A stretch of 64,000 bases of DNA, taken from the NCBI GenBank assembly GCA_002839645.1, contig PGYL01000008.1, forward strand, positions 28,432 to 92,431. The letters are read 5' to 3'. This stretch comes from Methanomicrobiales archaeon HGW-Methanomicrobiales-2 (GTDB lineage: Archaea; Halobacteriota; Methanomicrobia; Methanomicrobiales; Methanoculleaceae). The notes under the pieces were generated by a model. The model did no database searches, was not told where the DNA came from, and worked only from the letters and a program-made list of their open reading frames with translations. Made by a program: the position numbers and the translations under genes. Shown piece after piece: positions 34,957-43,326 of this stretch (position 1 is its first letter; every line of letters starts with the position of its first letter).

Positions 34957-35047
34957 GGCACCCCACTCCCGTACCGGCGAAGGCGGGTGACAGAAGCGGT
35001 CGGGAGGACCAAAATCCCTTTCATCTCTGCGGTCATGACATAGGTGT

Positions 35048-35482
35048 ATGACCGACCCTCATCTCCCGCTCGTCTTCCTGCTCGTTGCCGGGAGCACCCT
35101 TGTGGCCGTGCTCGCCGGCGGGTGCCTCGGCGGTGGCCCCGCACCGGATAACTCGACTGTCCGGACCATCCCGCCCGCCGGAGCGTTCGCCCTGATCGAG
35201 GAGATGGGAAGTAGTCCGGGCTTTGTCATCATCGATGTCAGAAGACCGGACGAGTTCGCCGGGGGGCATATCCCGGGTGCAATCAATATCAACTCGGCCG
35301 AGTTCTCGAAGCATCTCCAGGACCTCGATCCGGAAGGAACCTACGTCATATGCTGCCAGCGGGGCGGACGGAGCGCCGGTGTCCGGGAGTTGATGAAAGA
35401 GGCCGGGTTTCGTGAGATTTACGATATCGAAGGCGGGATGAGCGCCTGGAAGGCTGCCGGACTCCCGGTGGTCAAGGACTGA
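35048..35482 (+). CDS. Exported rhodanese-like protein, probable lipoprotein
   Basis: A 144-residue protein with an N-terminal hydrophobic signal ending in a lipobox-like LAGGC, then one rhodanese domain: VIIDVRRPDEFAGGHIPGAINI and the active-site loop ICCQRGGRSAG, with the Cys expected to carry a sulfane sulfur, and closing GGMSAWKAAGLPV. It probably acts in sulfur transfer or redox sensing on the outer face of the membrane. Single gene, 3 bp from the convergent RDD gene. Confidence 0.82.
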   Translation: MTDPHLPLVFLLVAGSTLVAVLAGGCLGGGPAPDNSTVRTIPPAGAFALIEEMGSSPGFVIIDVRRPDEFAGGHIPGAININSAEFSKHLQDLDPEGTYVICCQRGGRSAGVRELMKEAGFREIYDIEGGMSAWKAAGLPVVKD

Positions 35483-35485
35483 TCC

Positions 35486-35938
35486 TCACTCCTTGCTCTT
35501 CACGTAGGTGACGCCTTCCGGCTCTTCCCTCTCCCGGGTCTCTATCACGACGGTGTGAGAGATCCGGTTGAAGAGCCGCTGTTTTGATCCCGGCATGGCG
35601 AGCCATCCGATAAGGCAGTCGGGGAGCAGGAGAAAAGCCTTCCCGAAACTCGCGATCGCAGCGGTAGGATAGCCGATGCTCTCTCCGGCGGGGCCGGTGA
35701 TCCGGATCTTCAATGCCATCTTGCCGATGGACTGGCCCCGGTACCCCTCGAGCAGCGTCCAGTAGAGAAAGAGGATGATCGAAGAGAGGCTGATGGAGAA
35801 GAGTCCGGGATCTACCGTGACCTGCCAGGCGGGCGGGAGCCGGTCAGAGAGCGCCCAGAGAGGCAGCCCGATCAGGAGCACGTCGATGAGCCAGGCCCAG
35901 AACCGGGTCTCCCATCGGGCGAGATAAAGGGTGACCAT
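35486..35938 (-). CDS. RDD-family membrane protein
   Basis: About 150 residues. The start is set at MVTLYLARW, 6 bp after AGAAGGA; a longer frame to 36037 lacks support. RDD features are R-F-W-A-W-L-I-D at the start of helix 1 and GYRGQSIGKMALKI before the last part, with three hydrophobic segments and a Cys in LLPDCLIGWLAM. RDD proteins are found in membrane transport and stress contexts; no specific role can be given. It ends next to the rhodanese gene. Confidence 0.8.
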   Translation of the reverse strand: MVTLYLARWETRFWAWLIDVLLIGLPLWALSDRLPPAWQVTVDPGLFSISLSSIILFLYWTLLEGYRGQSIGKMALKIRITGPAGESIGYPTAAIASFGKAFLLLPDCLIGWLAMPGSKQRLFNRISHTVVIETREREEPEGVTYVKSKE

Positions 35939-36100
35939 ATCATTCCTTCTGTCCCCCTCCACTGGACTTAAGGGTTGGTATCGGTCAATTCGTGGTTGCC
36001 TCTGTAAGGCCCGGGCGCACGGTCGGTTTGCGATCAACCCGCCGGTGAAGGTGCAGATGAATCGCTACCTGCCAAAAGGCCCTGCGGCAAAAAAAATGAA

Positions 36101-36847
36101 TTATCCGATATAACTGAGTTCTTCCCGGCCCCGGGCTTCCTCTGCTTCCTGGATATTTGCTATGATCTGCTCCATATTCTCGGCACGCTGCTGCAGGGGG
36201 GTATGGTCGACCTCGATCCCGATCAGGCGGGAGAGGACCGCAAGGAGACTGTCGGCGCTCTTCGGGTCGACGATATAGCCGCTCGTCTCGCCCATCAGGC
36301 AGATTCCCTCGATGCCCCGCGCCTCGCCGAGGCCGAGCAGGAGTCCCGACGCCCCCACGATCACCCCGTCGCTCCCGGCGTTCTCAAACGACCCGCCGGC
36401 CGCCTCTACCTCCGGCCGGAGCCCCTCCATATTGACGGCACAGAGCACCCTCGGGCTCTCTACCAGGTGGCCGACACCGTAGCCGCCAAGTGCATACACC
36501 CGTCGGACCCCGAGGTCCTGTGCTATGTCGAGGTATCGTTCAGCCAGGATGTAGTGGCCTTCGGCCGAGTTGCTCTGGAAATCCCCTATGAGGAAGAGGA
36601 TTGCTTTCCCGTCCTTCTCACAGCGGTAGATCTCGTTGTTGACCAGATGGGTGACGCCCTGTTCGTCGACGATCACCTGTGGCGGGAAGTGGAGCGAGGA
36701 GATCTCTCCTATCTTCTCGCCCTCGAGCTCATGGATCAGGTGGTCGGCAACGAGTTTCCCGACATGTCCAACGCCGGGCAGGCCTTCGACCAGGACCGGG
36801 GCGCCGATGTTGTCGTCTCGTAAAAAGGTTACTTTGACGTGTTCCAT
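36101..36847 (-). CDS. PAC2-family (proteasome assembly chaperone-like) protein
   Basis: A 248-residue protein of the PAC2 family. Motifs: VLVEGLPGVGHVGKLVADHL, FLIGDFQS, YALGGYGVGHLVESPRV, GLLLGLGEARGIEGICLMGETSGYIVDPKSA. Archaeal PAC2 homologues are related to eukaryotic proteasome assembly chaperones, but a direct function in archaea is not settled. Its position behind nop10, aIF2-alpha and the L44e/S27e genes is the usual euryarchaeal order. Its start overlaps the end of nop10 by 19 bp. Confidence 0.88.
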   Translation of the reverse strand: MEHVKVTFLRDDNIGAPVLVEGLPGVGHVGKLVADHLIHELEGEKIGEISSLHFPPQVIVDEQGVTHLVNNEIYRCEKDGKAILFLIGDFQSNSAEGHYILAERYLDIAQDLGVRRVYALGGYGVGHLVESPRVLCAVNMEGLRPEVEAAGGSFENAGSDGVIVGASGLLLGLGEARGIEGICLMGETSGYIVDPKSADSLLAVLSRLIGIEVDHTPLQQRAENMEQIIANIQEAEEARGREELSYIG

Positions 36848-36996
36848 CTGCGTGCAGCCCTCCTGTAGTCGCCGTACCTGTCCTCCGGGGAAAAACGTGC
36901 CGGGTGGGCCGGCCGGGATGGCTGGCCGCAGACCGGGCAGACCGGAGAGAGTGTATATCTCAGGTCATCCGGACAGCGGCGAATGCGATTGCTCAT
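36829..36996 (-). CDS. nop10: H/ACA RNA-protein component Nop10
   Basis: A 55-residue gene easily missed by length cut-offs. The protein starts MSNRIRRCP, has YTLSPVCPVCG (zinc-ribbon cysteines with Cys8, 20, 23), then a Pro/Arg segment and ARFSPEDRYGDYRR, the hallmark of Nop10. It belongs to the H/ACA ribonucleoprotein that makes pseudouridine in rRNA with Cbf5, Gar1 and L7Ae. The stop of aIF2-alpha is 6 bp upstream and the PAC2 start lies inside its 3' end. The neighbour order rpl44e-rps27e-eif2a-nop10-PAC2 confirms the call. Confidence 0.93.
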   Translation of the reverse strand: MSNRIRRCPDDLRYTLSPVCPVCGQPSRPAHPARFSPEDRYGDYRRAARRWNTSK

Positions 36997-37002
36997 AGGG
37001 TT

Positions 37003-37782
37003 CTATCCGGCCTTCTGCTTCCGGATAAACTTGCCGGAGCCGCCCGCCCGCTCGACCACACCGACGGCGGCGCTTGCGGCCTTCTCGATTGCCTTCTCGG
37101 CCTCTTTATAATCGGGTGCGGTCACTTTTATCCGGTATTTCGGGGCTCCAACATAGATCAGGTCGATCTCCACATCCTCGACCTTGGGCTGCGCACTCCG
37201 GAGCGCCCGGCGGATTACGTTGACGCCATCGGGTCTCGTTGACGTCAGAACGAGATGCCCCGTGATGGTCACCCTTGAGACCTTTACGTTCTCGTGCGCG
37301 ACGGTGACGAGCGCTTTCATGACCGGATCAGCGAGTTTCAGCCGGTCTGCCGCCTCGCCGCCGGTGGTGACGATATCCTCAAAGGCAGGGTACAGCTGGC
37401 CGTATTCACGGTATATGGCCTCCTCGATGACGCTTCTGTCCACTTCCGCTGCCTCGGAGGCGAATCCGACCCACTTGGTGGCCTTCTGCTCGTTCTTCCA
37501 CTCGTGGATCTTTTCGCGCCGCTGGTGCTCGTTTACGTCTTTTAGTGAGAGATCGATGTGGCCACGATCGGGGTCCACATTCAGGACCTTGCAGACGACC
37601 TTCTGTCCTTCTCTGACGTAGTCCCGGATGTGCTTAATCCAGCCCCGTGCTATCTCGGATATCGGTATAAGCCCTCTTCGCTCGTTGTATTCATCCAGGG
37701 TCACGAACGCCGCAAAGTCCTTGACGTCCACGACGGTGCAGACAACGAGTTCTCCTTCTTCGGGCCACTCTCTCTCATACAT
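37003..37782 (-). CDS. eif2a: Translation initiation factor aIF2 subunit alpha
   Basis: A 259-residue alpha subunit of the archaeal initiator-tRNA carrier aIF2. The N-terminal S1/OB domain is evident (EGELVVCTVVDVKDFAAFVTLDEYN, ending in GHIDLSLKDVNEHQRR). A helical domain and a C-terminal alpha/beta domain (VEIDLIYVGAPKYRIKVTAPDYKEAE) follow. It binds the gamma subunit through the last domain. It is 6 bp downstream of rps27e and clearly in the same transcript. Confidence 0.95.
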   Translation of the reverse strand: MYEREWPEEGELVVCTVVDVKDFAAFVTLDEYNERRGLIPISEIARGWIKHIRDYVREGQKVVCKVLNVDPDRGHIDLSLKDVNEHQRREKIHEWKNEQKATKWVGFASEAAEVDRSVIEEAIYREYGQLYPAFEDIVTTGGEAADRLKLADPVMKALVTVAHENVKVSRVTITGHLVLTSTRPDGVNVIRRALRSAQPKVEDVEIDLIYVGAPKYRIKVTAPDYKEAEKAIEKAASAAVGVVERAGGSGKFIRKQKAG

Positions 37783-37788
37783 GGAATT

Positions 37789-37977
37789 TCACTCAAGTAC
37801 TGCCAGTATCTCAGCCTTTATATCTGCTTTCCCACCGTGAGGTTCTGCAAGGACACGCCCGCAGACACTGCACCCCACAATGGTACTCGCTCTCTCAAAG
37901 ACTATCTGTTCATTCTCACAGTCAGGACACTTTACCCGGAGGAATGTGCTCCTGTTCTCTCTGTTAACACGGACCAT
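37789..37977 (-). CDS. rps27e: Ribosomal protein S27e
   Basis: A 62-residue zinc-ribbon protein of the small ribosomal subunit. The start is at [12 protein letters not shown], since the longer frame to 38043 overlaps rpl44e and lacks family similarity. Zinc ligands: VKCPDCEN and VGCSVCGR. It sits 7 bp after rpl44e in the archaeal translation cluster. Confidence 0.95.
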   Translation of the reverse strand: MVRVNRENRSTFLRVKCPDCENEQIVFERASTIVGCSVCGRVLAEPHGGKADIKAEILAVLE

Positions 37978-37984
37978 AATAACC

Positions 37985-38263
37985 TCACTCCGTAAGTTCG
38001 AATTTACCCGCCCGGAATCCCGGCCGGAGGTGCGCCTTTCCACAGACCGTGCACCGGTATCTGACGTTGATCTTCTTCGTCGGCTTGTCGCCGCCGGGCA
38101 CTTTGCTGAATTTGCCCATGTTGCCCACCATGCTCCTGCGCCCCTTCTGGCGGTCGATCCAGTTAAAATGGCGTACTTTGCCTTTCTTTACTTTCACGAC
38201 TTCATGGACCTGGTGGTTCCTGCAGAACGGGCAGTATGTCTTGAATTTGGATGGCATTTTCAT
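37985..38263 (-). CDS. rpl44e: Ribosomal protein L44e
   Basis: A 92-residue large-subunit protein with two zinc-binding pairs: [10 protein letters not shown] and [30 protein letters not shown] in between is the family core, next to the ribosomal E site. The first Met or the Met two codons on may be used; GAGG lies about 10 bp before the first. It is the first gene of the operon. Confidence 0.95.
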   Translation of the reverse strand: MKMPSKFKTYCPFCRNHQVHEVVKVKKGKVRHFNWIDRQKGRRSMVGNMGKFSKVPGGDKPTKKINVRYRCTVCGKAHLRPGFRAGKFELTE

Positions 38264-38294
38264 GATAGTAGCCTCTATTCGATTGATACGAGTA

Positions 38295-38303
38295 CCTATA
38301 TTA
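38295..38303 (-). promoter_or_regulatory. TATA box of the rpl44e operon
   Basis: TAATATAGG on the minus strand, about 35 bp before the rpl44e start and overlapping the stop codon of the GINS gene upstream. Spacing suits an archaeal promoter with a short leader. Confidence 0.4.
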
Positions 38304-38969
38304 CTTGTTAAGCCTAATATTTAAGGCTATGTCGTGCTCGCAGAGCACGTCTGCATTGTTCTCCGGCAGGGTGACGATATCCCCCCGTTCCAACGCGTAG
38401 GTCCTGCCGTCCACTCCCATGAACGACTCCATGTTGGAGCGGATATGCACGAGGGCGTAGGGAGACGAGATGGGACGGGGAGCGGCGGTCGCCGGCACCT
38501 CCGACCCGGGGTCCTCCGGGATCCCGTCGTCCTCGTCGACCCGGGGAGCGGCGGCTGCACCGCTTCGGCCGAAGGCATACTCCTCCCCGTGGACGAGTGC
38601 TTCCCGGCAGACCTCGATGGCGTCGACGACCTGCTCGTACATCACCCGCTCTGCCGGGAGCATCTTCCGGGCCTCTTCCTTGTCGAAGTACTGCCCCTCC
38701 ATCTGCTGGAGGGCGAGATCGAGGATCTGCCGGGTCCGGACCGAGAAGATATCGTGGACGGTGTCGGTGACGCTCCCTATCTCCTCGATGAGCAGGCTCC
38801 CCGCCCGGCTCTCCAGGGGGTTTGTCAGGCCGTAGTAGTCCGTCTTGAGTTTCTCGACGTACGCCCGGGCATCGTCGTAGAGGCCGGGCTCGATATGCGA
38901 GAGCCTTCCCGAGTGGTGCATGTCGAGCAGCATCTGCCGCAGCCTCTCAAGGAGGTCGGTTGCCATCAC
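38301..38969 (-). CDS. Archaeal GINS complex subunit (Gins51/Gins15 type)
   Basis: A 222-residue subunit of GINS, which links MCM, Cdc45/GAN and primase at the replication fork. It has an N-terminal helical A domain ([38 protein letters not shown]), then a low-complexity acidic/Ala-Pro linker, then a small C-terminal B domain ([34 protein letters not shown]; dense beta-strands). Having the B domain at the C-terminus is the Gins51 order. It overlaps priS by 4 bp, matching the usual gins-priS pairing. Confidence 0.85.
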   Translation of the reverse strand: MMATDLLERLRQMLLDMHHSGRLSHIEPGLYDDARAYVEKLKTDYYGLTNPLESRAGSLLIEEIGSVTDTVHDIFSVRTRQILDLALQQMEGQYFDKEEARKMLPAERVMYEQVVDAIEVCREALVHGEEYAFGRSGAAAAPRVDEDDGIPEDPGSEVPATAAPRPISSPYALVHIRSNMESFMGVDGRTYALERGDIVTLPENNADVLCEHDIALNIRLNK

Positions 38970-40081
38970 GCACCCCCGGTGATCTCTGCCATGTTCCGGC
39001 AGCAGAGGAAGACCGCCAGCGCCTCAGGGACACTCGCCGGTCCCGCTTTGAGCGTGTAGGTGTTCCCGAGCAGGGACGTGGTGAAGTTTGCCTTCATCGC
39101 CACCCGCACCTCCCGGTCGCCGAAGACCACCGCATCCACGAGCGGGTCGAAGTCCGCGAAGTCCCGGATATCGAGCGGCACCACCCGCATGCCGCTGCCG
39201 CCGTGCAGCGATCCCGGTGTCCGGATCAACCGCTTGATGTCGGTCGTCACCGGTTCGTCCGCACGTGCTCCGGCGTCGCGGAGCCTCTCCTCAAAGTCGG
39301 GTGCGCCCGCAATCGCCCGGACGACCCGATTCTGCAGGAGGTCCTGTGGGTCCTTCGCGAGGAGGGCGTCTATATCCGCGGGGAACTCCGCGGCCGCCCG
39401 CTTGCTGACACCTTCAAGCCCCGCGAGGTAGGCCGCCGCCTCCGCCGGGTCGAGGGCCGCAAGATGGAGCAGGTGGGACCGGAGAGTATCGGCGTAGCGC
39501 TGTCGCCACCCGGTCCGGGTGCTCCCCGGACCGAGCATCACGCCCGGGTCAAGCCCGATGCCGCAGATGTAGTCGACGATCTCGCGCCGCTCCGGGCCCC
39601 CCCATCCCCGGACCGCGATATCGGTGACGTGGATATGGTAGCCGCGCCCCCCGGAGAAGGCTATCCTGATGTGGTTTTTGGCAAAGCCGAGTTCGTCGGT
39701 CAACATCCCGAGCAGTTTCTCGGTCTCTTCCTTGACCCGCGCAAGCATCATCGCGTAGGGGCCGCGGACGATCTGGTCGGCATCGAGGTCGAAGATCAGG
39801 TCGGCGCCGGCCCAGTGCTTGTCGTTCATCGTCGGCGCCGACGGCGTCTGGTAGTAGGCCGTCGAGTAGTAGACGTGGGCGGGGACCAGGTTTTTGACGT
39901 ATGCCGCCAGTTCCAGCGGATCCATAAACGCCATATGCCGCCGCATCCGGACTTCTGCCGCGGCATCAAAGAAGACGAAACCCCATTCGCGCTGCTCAAG
40001 GGAGGACGGAACGGTGAGGTTCTGCCTCTGGTAGTACTCGGTGAACCTCTGTTTCACAAACTCGAGCGTCGCGGGCTTCAT
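38966..40081 (-). CDS. priS: DNA primase catalytic small subunit PriS
   Basis: A 371-residue archaeal-eukaryotic primase that makes the RNA/DNA primers. The catalytic aspartates are in LIFDLDADQ; the His motif is in GGRGYHIHVTD; the zinc knuckle is reduced or absent compared with other families, which is common in Methanomicrobia. HWAGADLIFDLD and SGGRGYH are the active-site blocks. It lies between the GINS gene and elp3 with 4-bp overlaps on both sides, so translation of the three is coupled. Confidence 0.93.
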   Translation of the reverse strand: MKPATLEFVKQRFTEYYQRQNLTVPSSLEQREWGFVFFDAAAEVRMRRHMAFMDPLELAAYVKNLVPAHVYYSTAYYQTPSAPTMNDKHWAGADLIFDLDADQIVRGPYAMMLARVKEETEKLLGMLTDELGFAKNHIRIAFSGGRGYHIHVTDIAVRGWGGPERREIVDYICGIGLDPGVMLGPGSTRTGWRQRYADTLRSHLLHLAALDPAEAAAYLAGLEGVSKRAAAEFPADIDALLAKDPQDLLQNRVVRAIAGAPDFEERLRDAGARADEPVTTDIKRLIRTPGSLHGGSGMRVVPLDIRDFADFDPLVDAVVFGDREVRVAMKANFTTSLLGNTYTLKAGPASVPEALAVFLCCRNMAEITGGA

Positions 40082-41652
40082 GGGAACGTCTTGATCATGT
40101 ATGGGCCCACTCGTTCATATCCCTGTTTCCTGTAGTAGGGCCGGACCCCGACACCGCTCATCACCGCGAGGTGCCGGTAACCGTGATCGCGGGCCTCTTC
40201 CTCGGCCGCGGAGAGGAGCTGGGCGCCGAAACTGCGGTGCTGCCACTCGTCGGGAGATGCCGGGGTGCTGATCGGGACCACGCTCCCGTAGACATGGAGC
40301 TCGCGCAGGAGCGCGGCGTCGGTAAGTTCGTCGCGGAAGGGACGGTGCGGGAACCGGAGCCGGGCGAACCCGACGAGGGCGTCATCGGAGCCCGCCTGGA
40401 TGAACCGCTCCTCGCCGCCGCAGGCCCGGTAGGCGTAGGTCGAGACCACTGCCGCCTCCGGCGCAACCGTCCTCCCCACCTCCCGGCAGCGGATGCACCG
40501 GCAACGGAGCCCCTGCGAATGGAGCCGCGCTTCTGCAAGCTGCCGGAAGTTGCTGTGCCGTGAACCCGCGACGATCAGCTTTGCCGGGATGTCACGCTGG
40601 ATCCGCTGGAGGCGGACGTACTCCGGGAGGAGCGACTTTCCATAGGCGATGAGGTCGATCAGTTCCTCTTCGGAGTAGGGTCGGTACTCTCCCCGCTCCC
40701 AGAGGCTCTCGATCTCTGAGCCCGGCGTCACCAGGGTCGGGTAGATCTTCAGGAAATCCGGCCGGAACCGTTCATCGGAGAAGATCTCCTCAAACATCCG
40801 CCGGTCATCCTCCACGCTCGCTCCGGGGAGGTTCGGCATCACGTGAAACCCGACTTTCAGCCCTGCATCGCGCAGAAGGCAGTTCGCCGTGACCGAGTCC
40901 GCGACCGAGTGGCCCCGGCGGTTGTAGTCGAGGATCCGGTCGTCGACGTGCTGGACGCCGATCTCCACCTTGGTCACGCCCATCGCGAGCATCCGGTCAA
41001 TGTGTTCCTGTTTGCACCAGTCCGGCCTCGTCTCGAAGGTGGCGGCGACACACCGCACCCTTGCCGACTCGTTCGCGGCGAAGATCGCCTCGAGGTCGGG
41101 CTTTGCCGCCGGGACCCCGGCCCGGGGGTAGTCGTTCATCGCCTGCACGGCGGCGCCGACAAACCACTCCTGGTAATCGACCGGTCGGGCGGTCATCGTC
41201 CCGCCCATCACGATCAGTTCCGCCTTGTCGACGTGGTGCCCGAGCGCCTCAAACTGCCCGAGGCGGGCCTGCACCTGGTTGTAGGGGTCGAACGCGTGCT
41301 CCCTGGCCCGGAGTGCTGCCGGCTCCTCTCCCGTGTAACTCTGGGGGGACGCAAAGGGGTGCTCCGGCCCGCCGGGGCACGGGAGGCACTTCCCGTGGGG
41401 GCAGGGGTGTGGCGAGGTCATCACCGCGACGGGCGCCACCCCGGAGATGGTCCGCGTGGGTTTGACGAGGAGGAGCGGCCGGAGGCGTTCGCGCTCCTCA
41501 GACGTGGCGGCGGCGAGGATCGCGGAGTTTTTGGGCATACTGATGCAGTACTTCCGGCAGACGTCGAGCTTGATCTTCTGGATGTCGGCAGGACCGGGTC
41601 CGGCAGAAAGGATGTGGGAGATCATCTCCCGGAGAGTATCGGTATCGTTCAT
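40078..41652 (-). CDS. tRNA uridine-34 modification enzyme Elp3 (radical SAM/acetyltransferase)
   Basis: A 524-residue archaeal Elp3 that adds a carboxymethyl group at C5 of wobble uridine. The radical SAM cluster cysteines are at 84, 89 and 92 (PCPHGKCLPCPGG). The TIM-barrel follows with TRPDW and VEIGVQHVDD. CRCIRCREVG is the zinc site, and the C-terminal GNAT domain has QHRSFGAQLLSAAEEEARDHGYRHLAVMSG and YYRKQGY. It is 3 bp downstream of the UPF0058 gene and upstream of priS. Confidence 0.93.
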   Translation of the reverse strand: MNDTDTLREMISHILSAGPGPADIQKIKLDVCRKYCISMPKNSAILAAATSEERERLRPLLLVKPTRTISGVAPVAVMTSPHPCPHGKCLPCPGGPEHPFASPQSYTGEEPAALRAREHAFDPYNQVQARLGQFEALGHHVDKAELIVMGGTMTARPVDYQEWFVGAAVQAMNDYPRAGVPAAKPDLEAIFAANESARVRCVAATFETRPDWCKQEHIDRMLAMGVTKVEIGVQHVDDRILDYNRRGHSVADSVTANCLLRDAGLKVGFHVMPNLPGASVEDDRRMFEEIFSDERFRPDFLKIYPTLVTPGSEIESLWERGEYRPYSEEELIDLIAYGKSLLPEYVRLQRIQRDIPAKLIVAGSRHSNFRQLAEARLHSQGLRCRCIRCREVGRTVAPEAAVVSTYAYRACGGEERFIQAGSDDALVGFARLRFPHRPFRDELTDAALLRELHVYGSVVPISTPASPDEWQHRSFGAQLLSAAEEEARDHGYRHLAVMSGVGVRPYYRKQGYERVGPYMIKTFP

Positions 41653-41655
41653 CGT

Positions 41656-41922
41656 TTAGTGTTCGGTTGCAATCCGTTCGGAATGAAAATCAGCGTGATA
41701 TTCGATGTAGGGGTTGTGGTTGGCCCGGATGTGATGGACGATCTCGTCGCCCAGGGTCAGGATAGCTTTTTTATGGGTGACCTTATTCTTATGGATGTGG
41801 ACGGGTGAGATGTGGAGAGCGTTATACTGGTCGGTCGGGACATCCTCTCCGGTAGTGCTTTCATAGTACTTTCTGACATGGACTAATAGCATATGTAAGT
41901 GGAGCAGCTCTTCCTTTTGCAC
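41656..41922 (-). CDS. UPF0058-family small protein
   Basis: An 88-residue euryarchaeal protein: MQKEELLHLHMLLVHVRKYYE, then HISPVHIHKNKVTHKKAILTLGDEIVHHI. The many histidines and the helical pattern fit the UPF0058 family, for which metal binding has been suggested. Its function is unknown. It is the first gene of the elp3-priS-GINS run and is often found next to these genes. Confidence 0.85.
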   Translation of the reverse strand: MQKEELLHLHMLLVHVRKYYESTTGEDVPTDQYNALHISPVHIHKNKVTHKKAILTLGDEIVHHIRANHNPYIEYHADFHSERIATEH

Positions 41923-41989
41923 GATATCACCTTTCCTCGAAGAATACTACTGTCCGCGGGTAGATATAATTTGTTGGTGATCTTTTTAT

Positions 41990-42862
41990 ATGGATGAGAT
42001 GCGGGCAGTCGGGGCGTTCATCGGGCTTGCAATCGGCGACGCACTGGGCGCGCCCCTGGAGGGCCTTCCTCCGGGGCCGATAGCCGTAACGGAGATGTCC
42101 GGAGGCGGGATCCATAACACGCTCCCCGGCCAGTACACCGACGATACCCTGCAGGCGTCAGCTCTGGCGCAGACCCTCGTCGGGTGCGGGAAATTCGATC
42201 CGGATGACTTCGCCCGGCGCCTGGTTTTAGTATACCGGGCCAATCCGCAGTTCTTCGGGCCGACGTCCCGGGCCGTCCTCGACCTGATTGAGGGGGGCGT
42301 CCGGCCGTCGGCTGCCGCGAGGACGGTGCACGAGGCGCGGGGAGGGAGCAGGAGCAACGGGAGCGTGATGCGCGGGGTCCCGGTCGGCATCTTCTACCCG
42401 CCTGATGCGGTCCGGGAGGTGAGCCTCGCCGCATCGGCCGTCACGCACTTCGACCCCGTCGCCGGTGAAGCCTCGGCGTTCGTCAACCGGATGGTCAGCG
42501 GGATGTGCCGGGGAGAAGGGGCCGCTATAGCATTCCGCCAGGCCCTCGCCGCCTGTCAAAACGCGGAACTCCGGGGTCTGCTCGAGGACTACCGGGCGTA
42601 CCCGCTCGAGCCCTCGCTCGACGCCGTCCTCTGCACACACTGCGCCGTCAGGGTCTTCATGGACGCCGTCTCCTTCCGCGAAGCGGTGGTCACGGCGGTC
42701 AACCTCGGGGGCGACGCCGATACCGTCGGCGCGATCGTCGGCGGACTCGCCGGGGCGCGCTTTGGGTGCCGGGCCATCCCGGCGTCATGGCTCTCGGCGC
42801 TCCAGGATCGGGAGGACCTCCTCGACCTTGCCCGGCGGCTCACCCTGGCGAGCGGTCCGTAG
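41990..42862 (+). CDS. ADP-ribosylglycohydrolase (DraG) family protein
   Basis: A 290-residue all-helical hydrolase that removes ADP-ribose from proteins or small molecules, using two Mg ions. Metal ligands are visible: YTDDT (Thr50-Asp51-Asp52) near the N-terminus and GGDADTVGAIVGGLAGA near the C-terminus. The GLAIGDALGAPLEG start is typical. A TATA-like GATATAAT sits about 25 bp before the ATG, so the transcript may be leaderless. Its target (for example a nitrogenase regulator) is not evident here. Confidence 0.88.
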   Translation: MDEMRAVGAFIGLAIGDALGAPLEGLPPGPIAVTEMSGGGIHNTLPGQYTDDTLQASALAQTLVGCGKFDPDDFARRLVLVYRANPQFFGPTSRAVLDLIEGGVRPSAAARTVHEARGGSRSNGSVMRGVPVGIFYPPDAVREVSLAASAVTHFDPVAGEASAFVNRMVSGMCRGEGAAIAFRQALAACQNAELRGLLEDYRAYPLEPSLDAVLCTHCAVRVFMDAVSFREAVVTAVNLGGDADTVGAIVGGLAGARFGCRAIPASWLSALQDREDLLDLARRLTLASGP

Positions 42863-42864
42863 CG

Positions 42865-43326
42865 TCAGATCGGGCGGAGTTCCACCAGTTTCAGGGGCCG
42901 GCCACGTTCGCAGACGTCGGGGGCGTTGCCGAGGACCTCGCCGACGATGTACTTCTCCCCTTCGATGATGCCGTCGGGGCGGCAGAGCCGGTAACTCCGG
43001 CACGCGCTCCTCGGGCAGGAGAACTCGTAACTGACTTTTGAGTTCGCTATCGCCATGTCGGCGCCTATCAGCGCGACGATGGGAGCCTCCACCACATCGA
43101 CCGCGACCACTGCCTGGTGGTGGACCGGGCAGTCATGCCGGGTGTTGGAGCGGACGGTAAGGATCCGGTACTTCTTTCCGGACTGCAGGTTATGGCAGAC
43201 CTTGCGCACCTTGCAGTTCTCGCACTCGGTGCACACGCTCCCCTCATAAACGAAATCAAGTCCCGCCTTTGCGAGCGCGGCCCCGATCAGCGTCACCTTT
43301 GTCTTCGGTTTTACCATAAGTCTCAT
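42865..43326 (-). CDS. UPF0179-family cysteine-rich protein
   Basis: A 153-residue euryarchaeal protein with conserved cysteines: SVCTECENCKVRKVCHNL, HDCPVHHQ, FSCPRSACRSYRLCRP and VCERGRP, suggesting zinc or iron-sulfur binding. The N-terminal KTKVTLIGAALAKAGLDF is also typical. Function unknown. The start (43326, or the Met three codons on) directly abuts the egsA stop, so the two genes form one transcript. Confidence 0.87.
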   Translation of the reverse strand: MRLMVKPKTKVTLIGAALAKAGLDFVYEGSVCTECENCKVRKVCHNLQSGKKYRILTVRSNTRHDCPVHHQAVVAVDVVEAPIVALIGADMAIANSKVSYEFSCPRSACRSYRLCRPDGIIEGEKYIVGEVLGNAPDVCERGRPLKLVELRPI

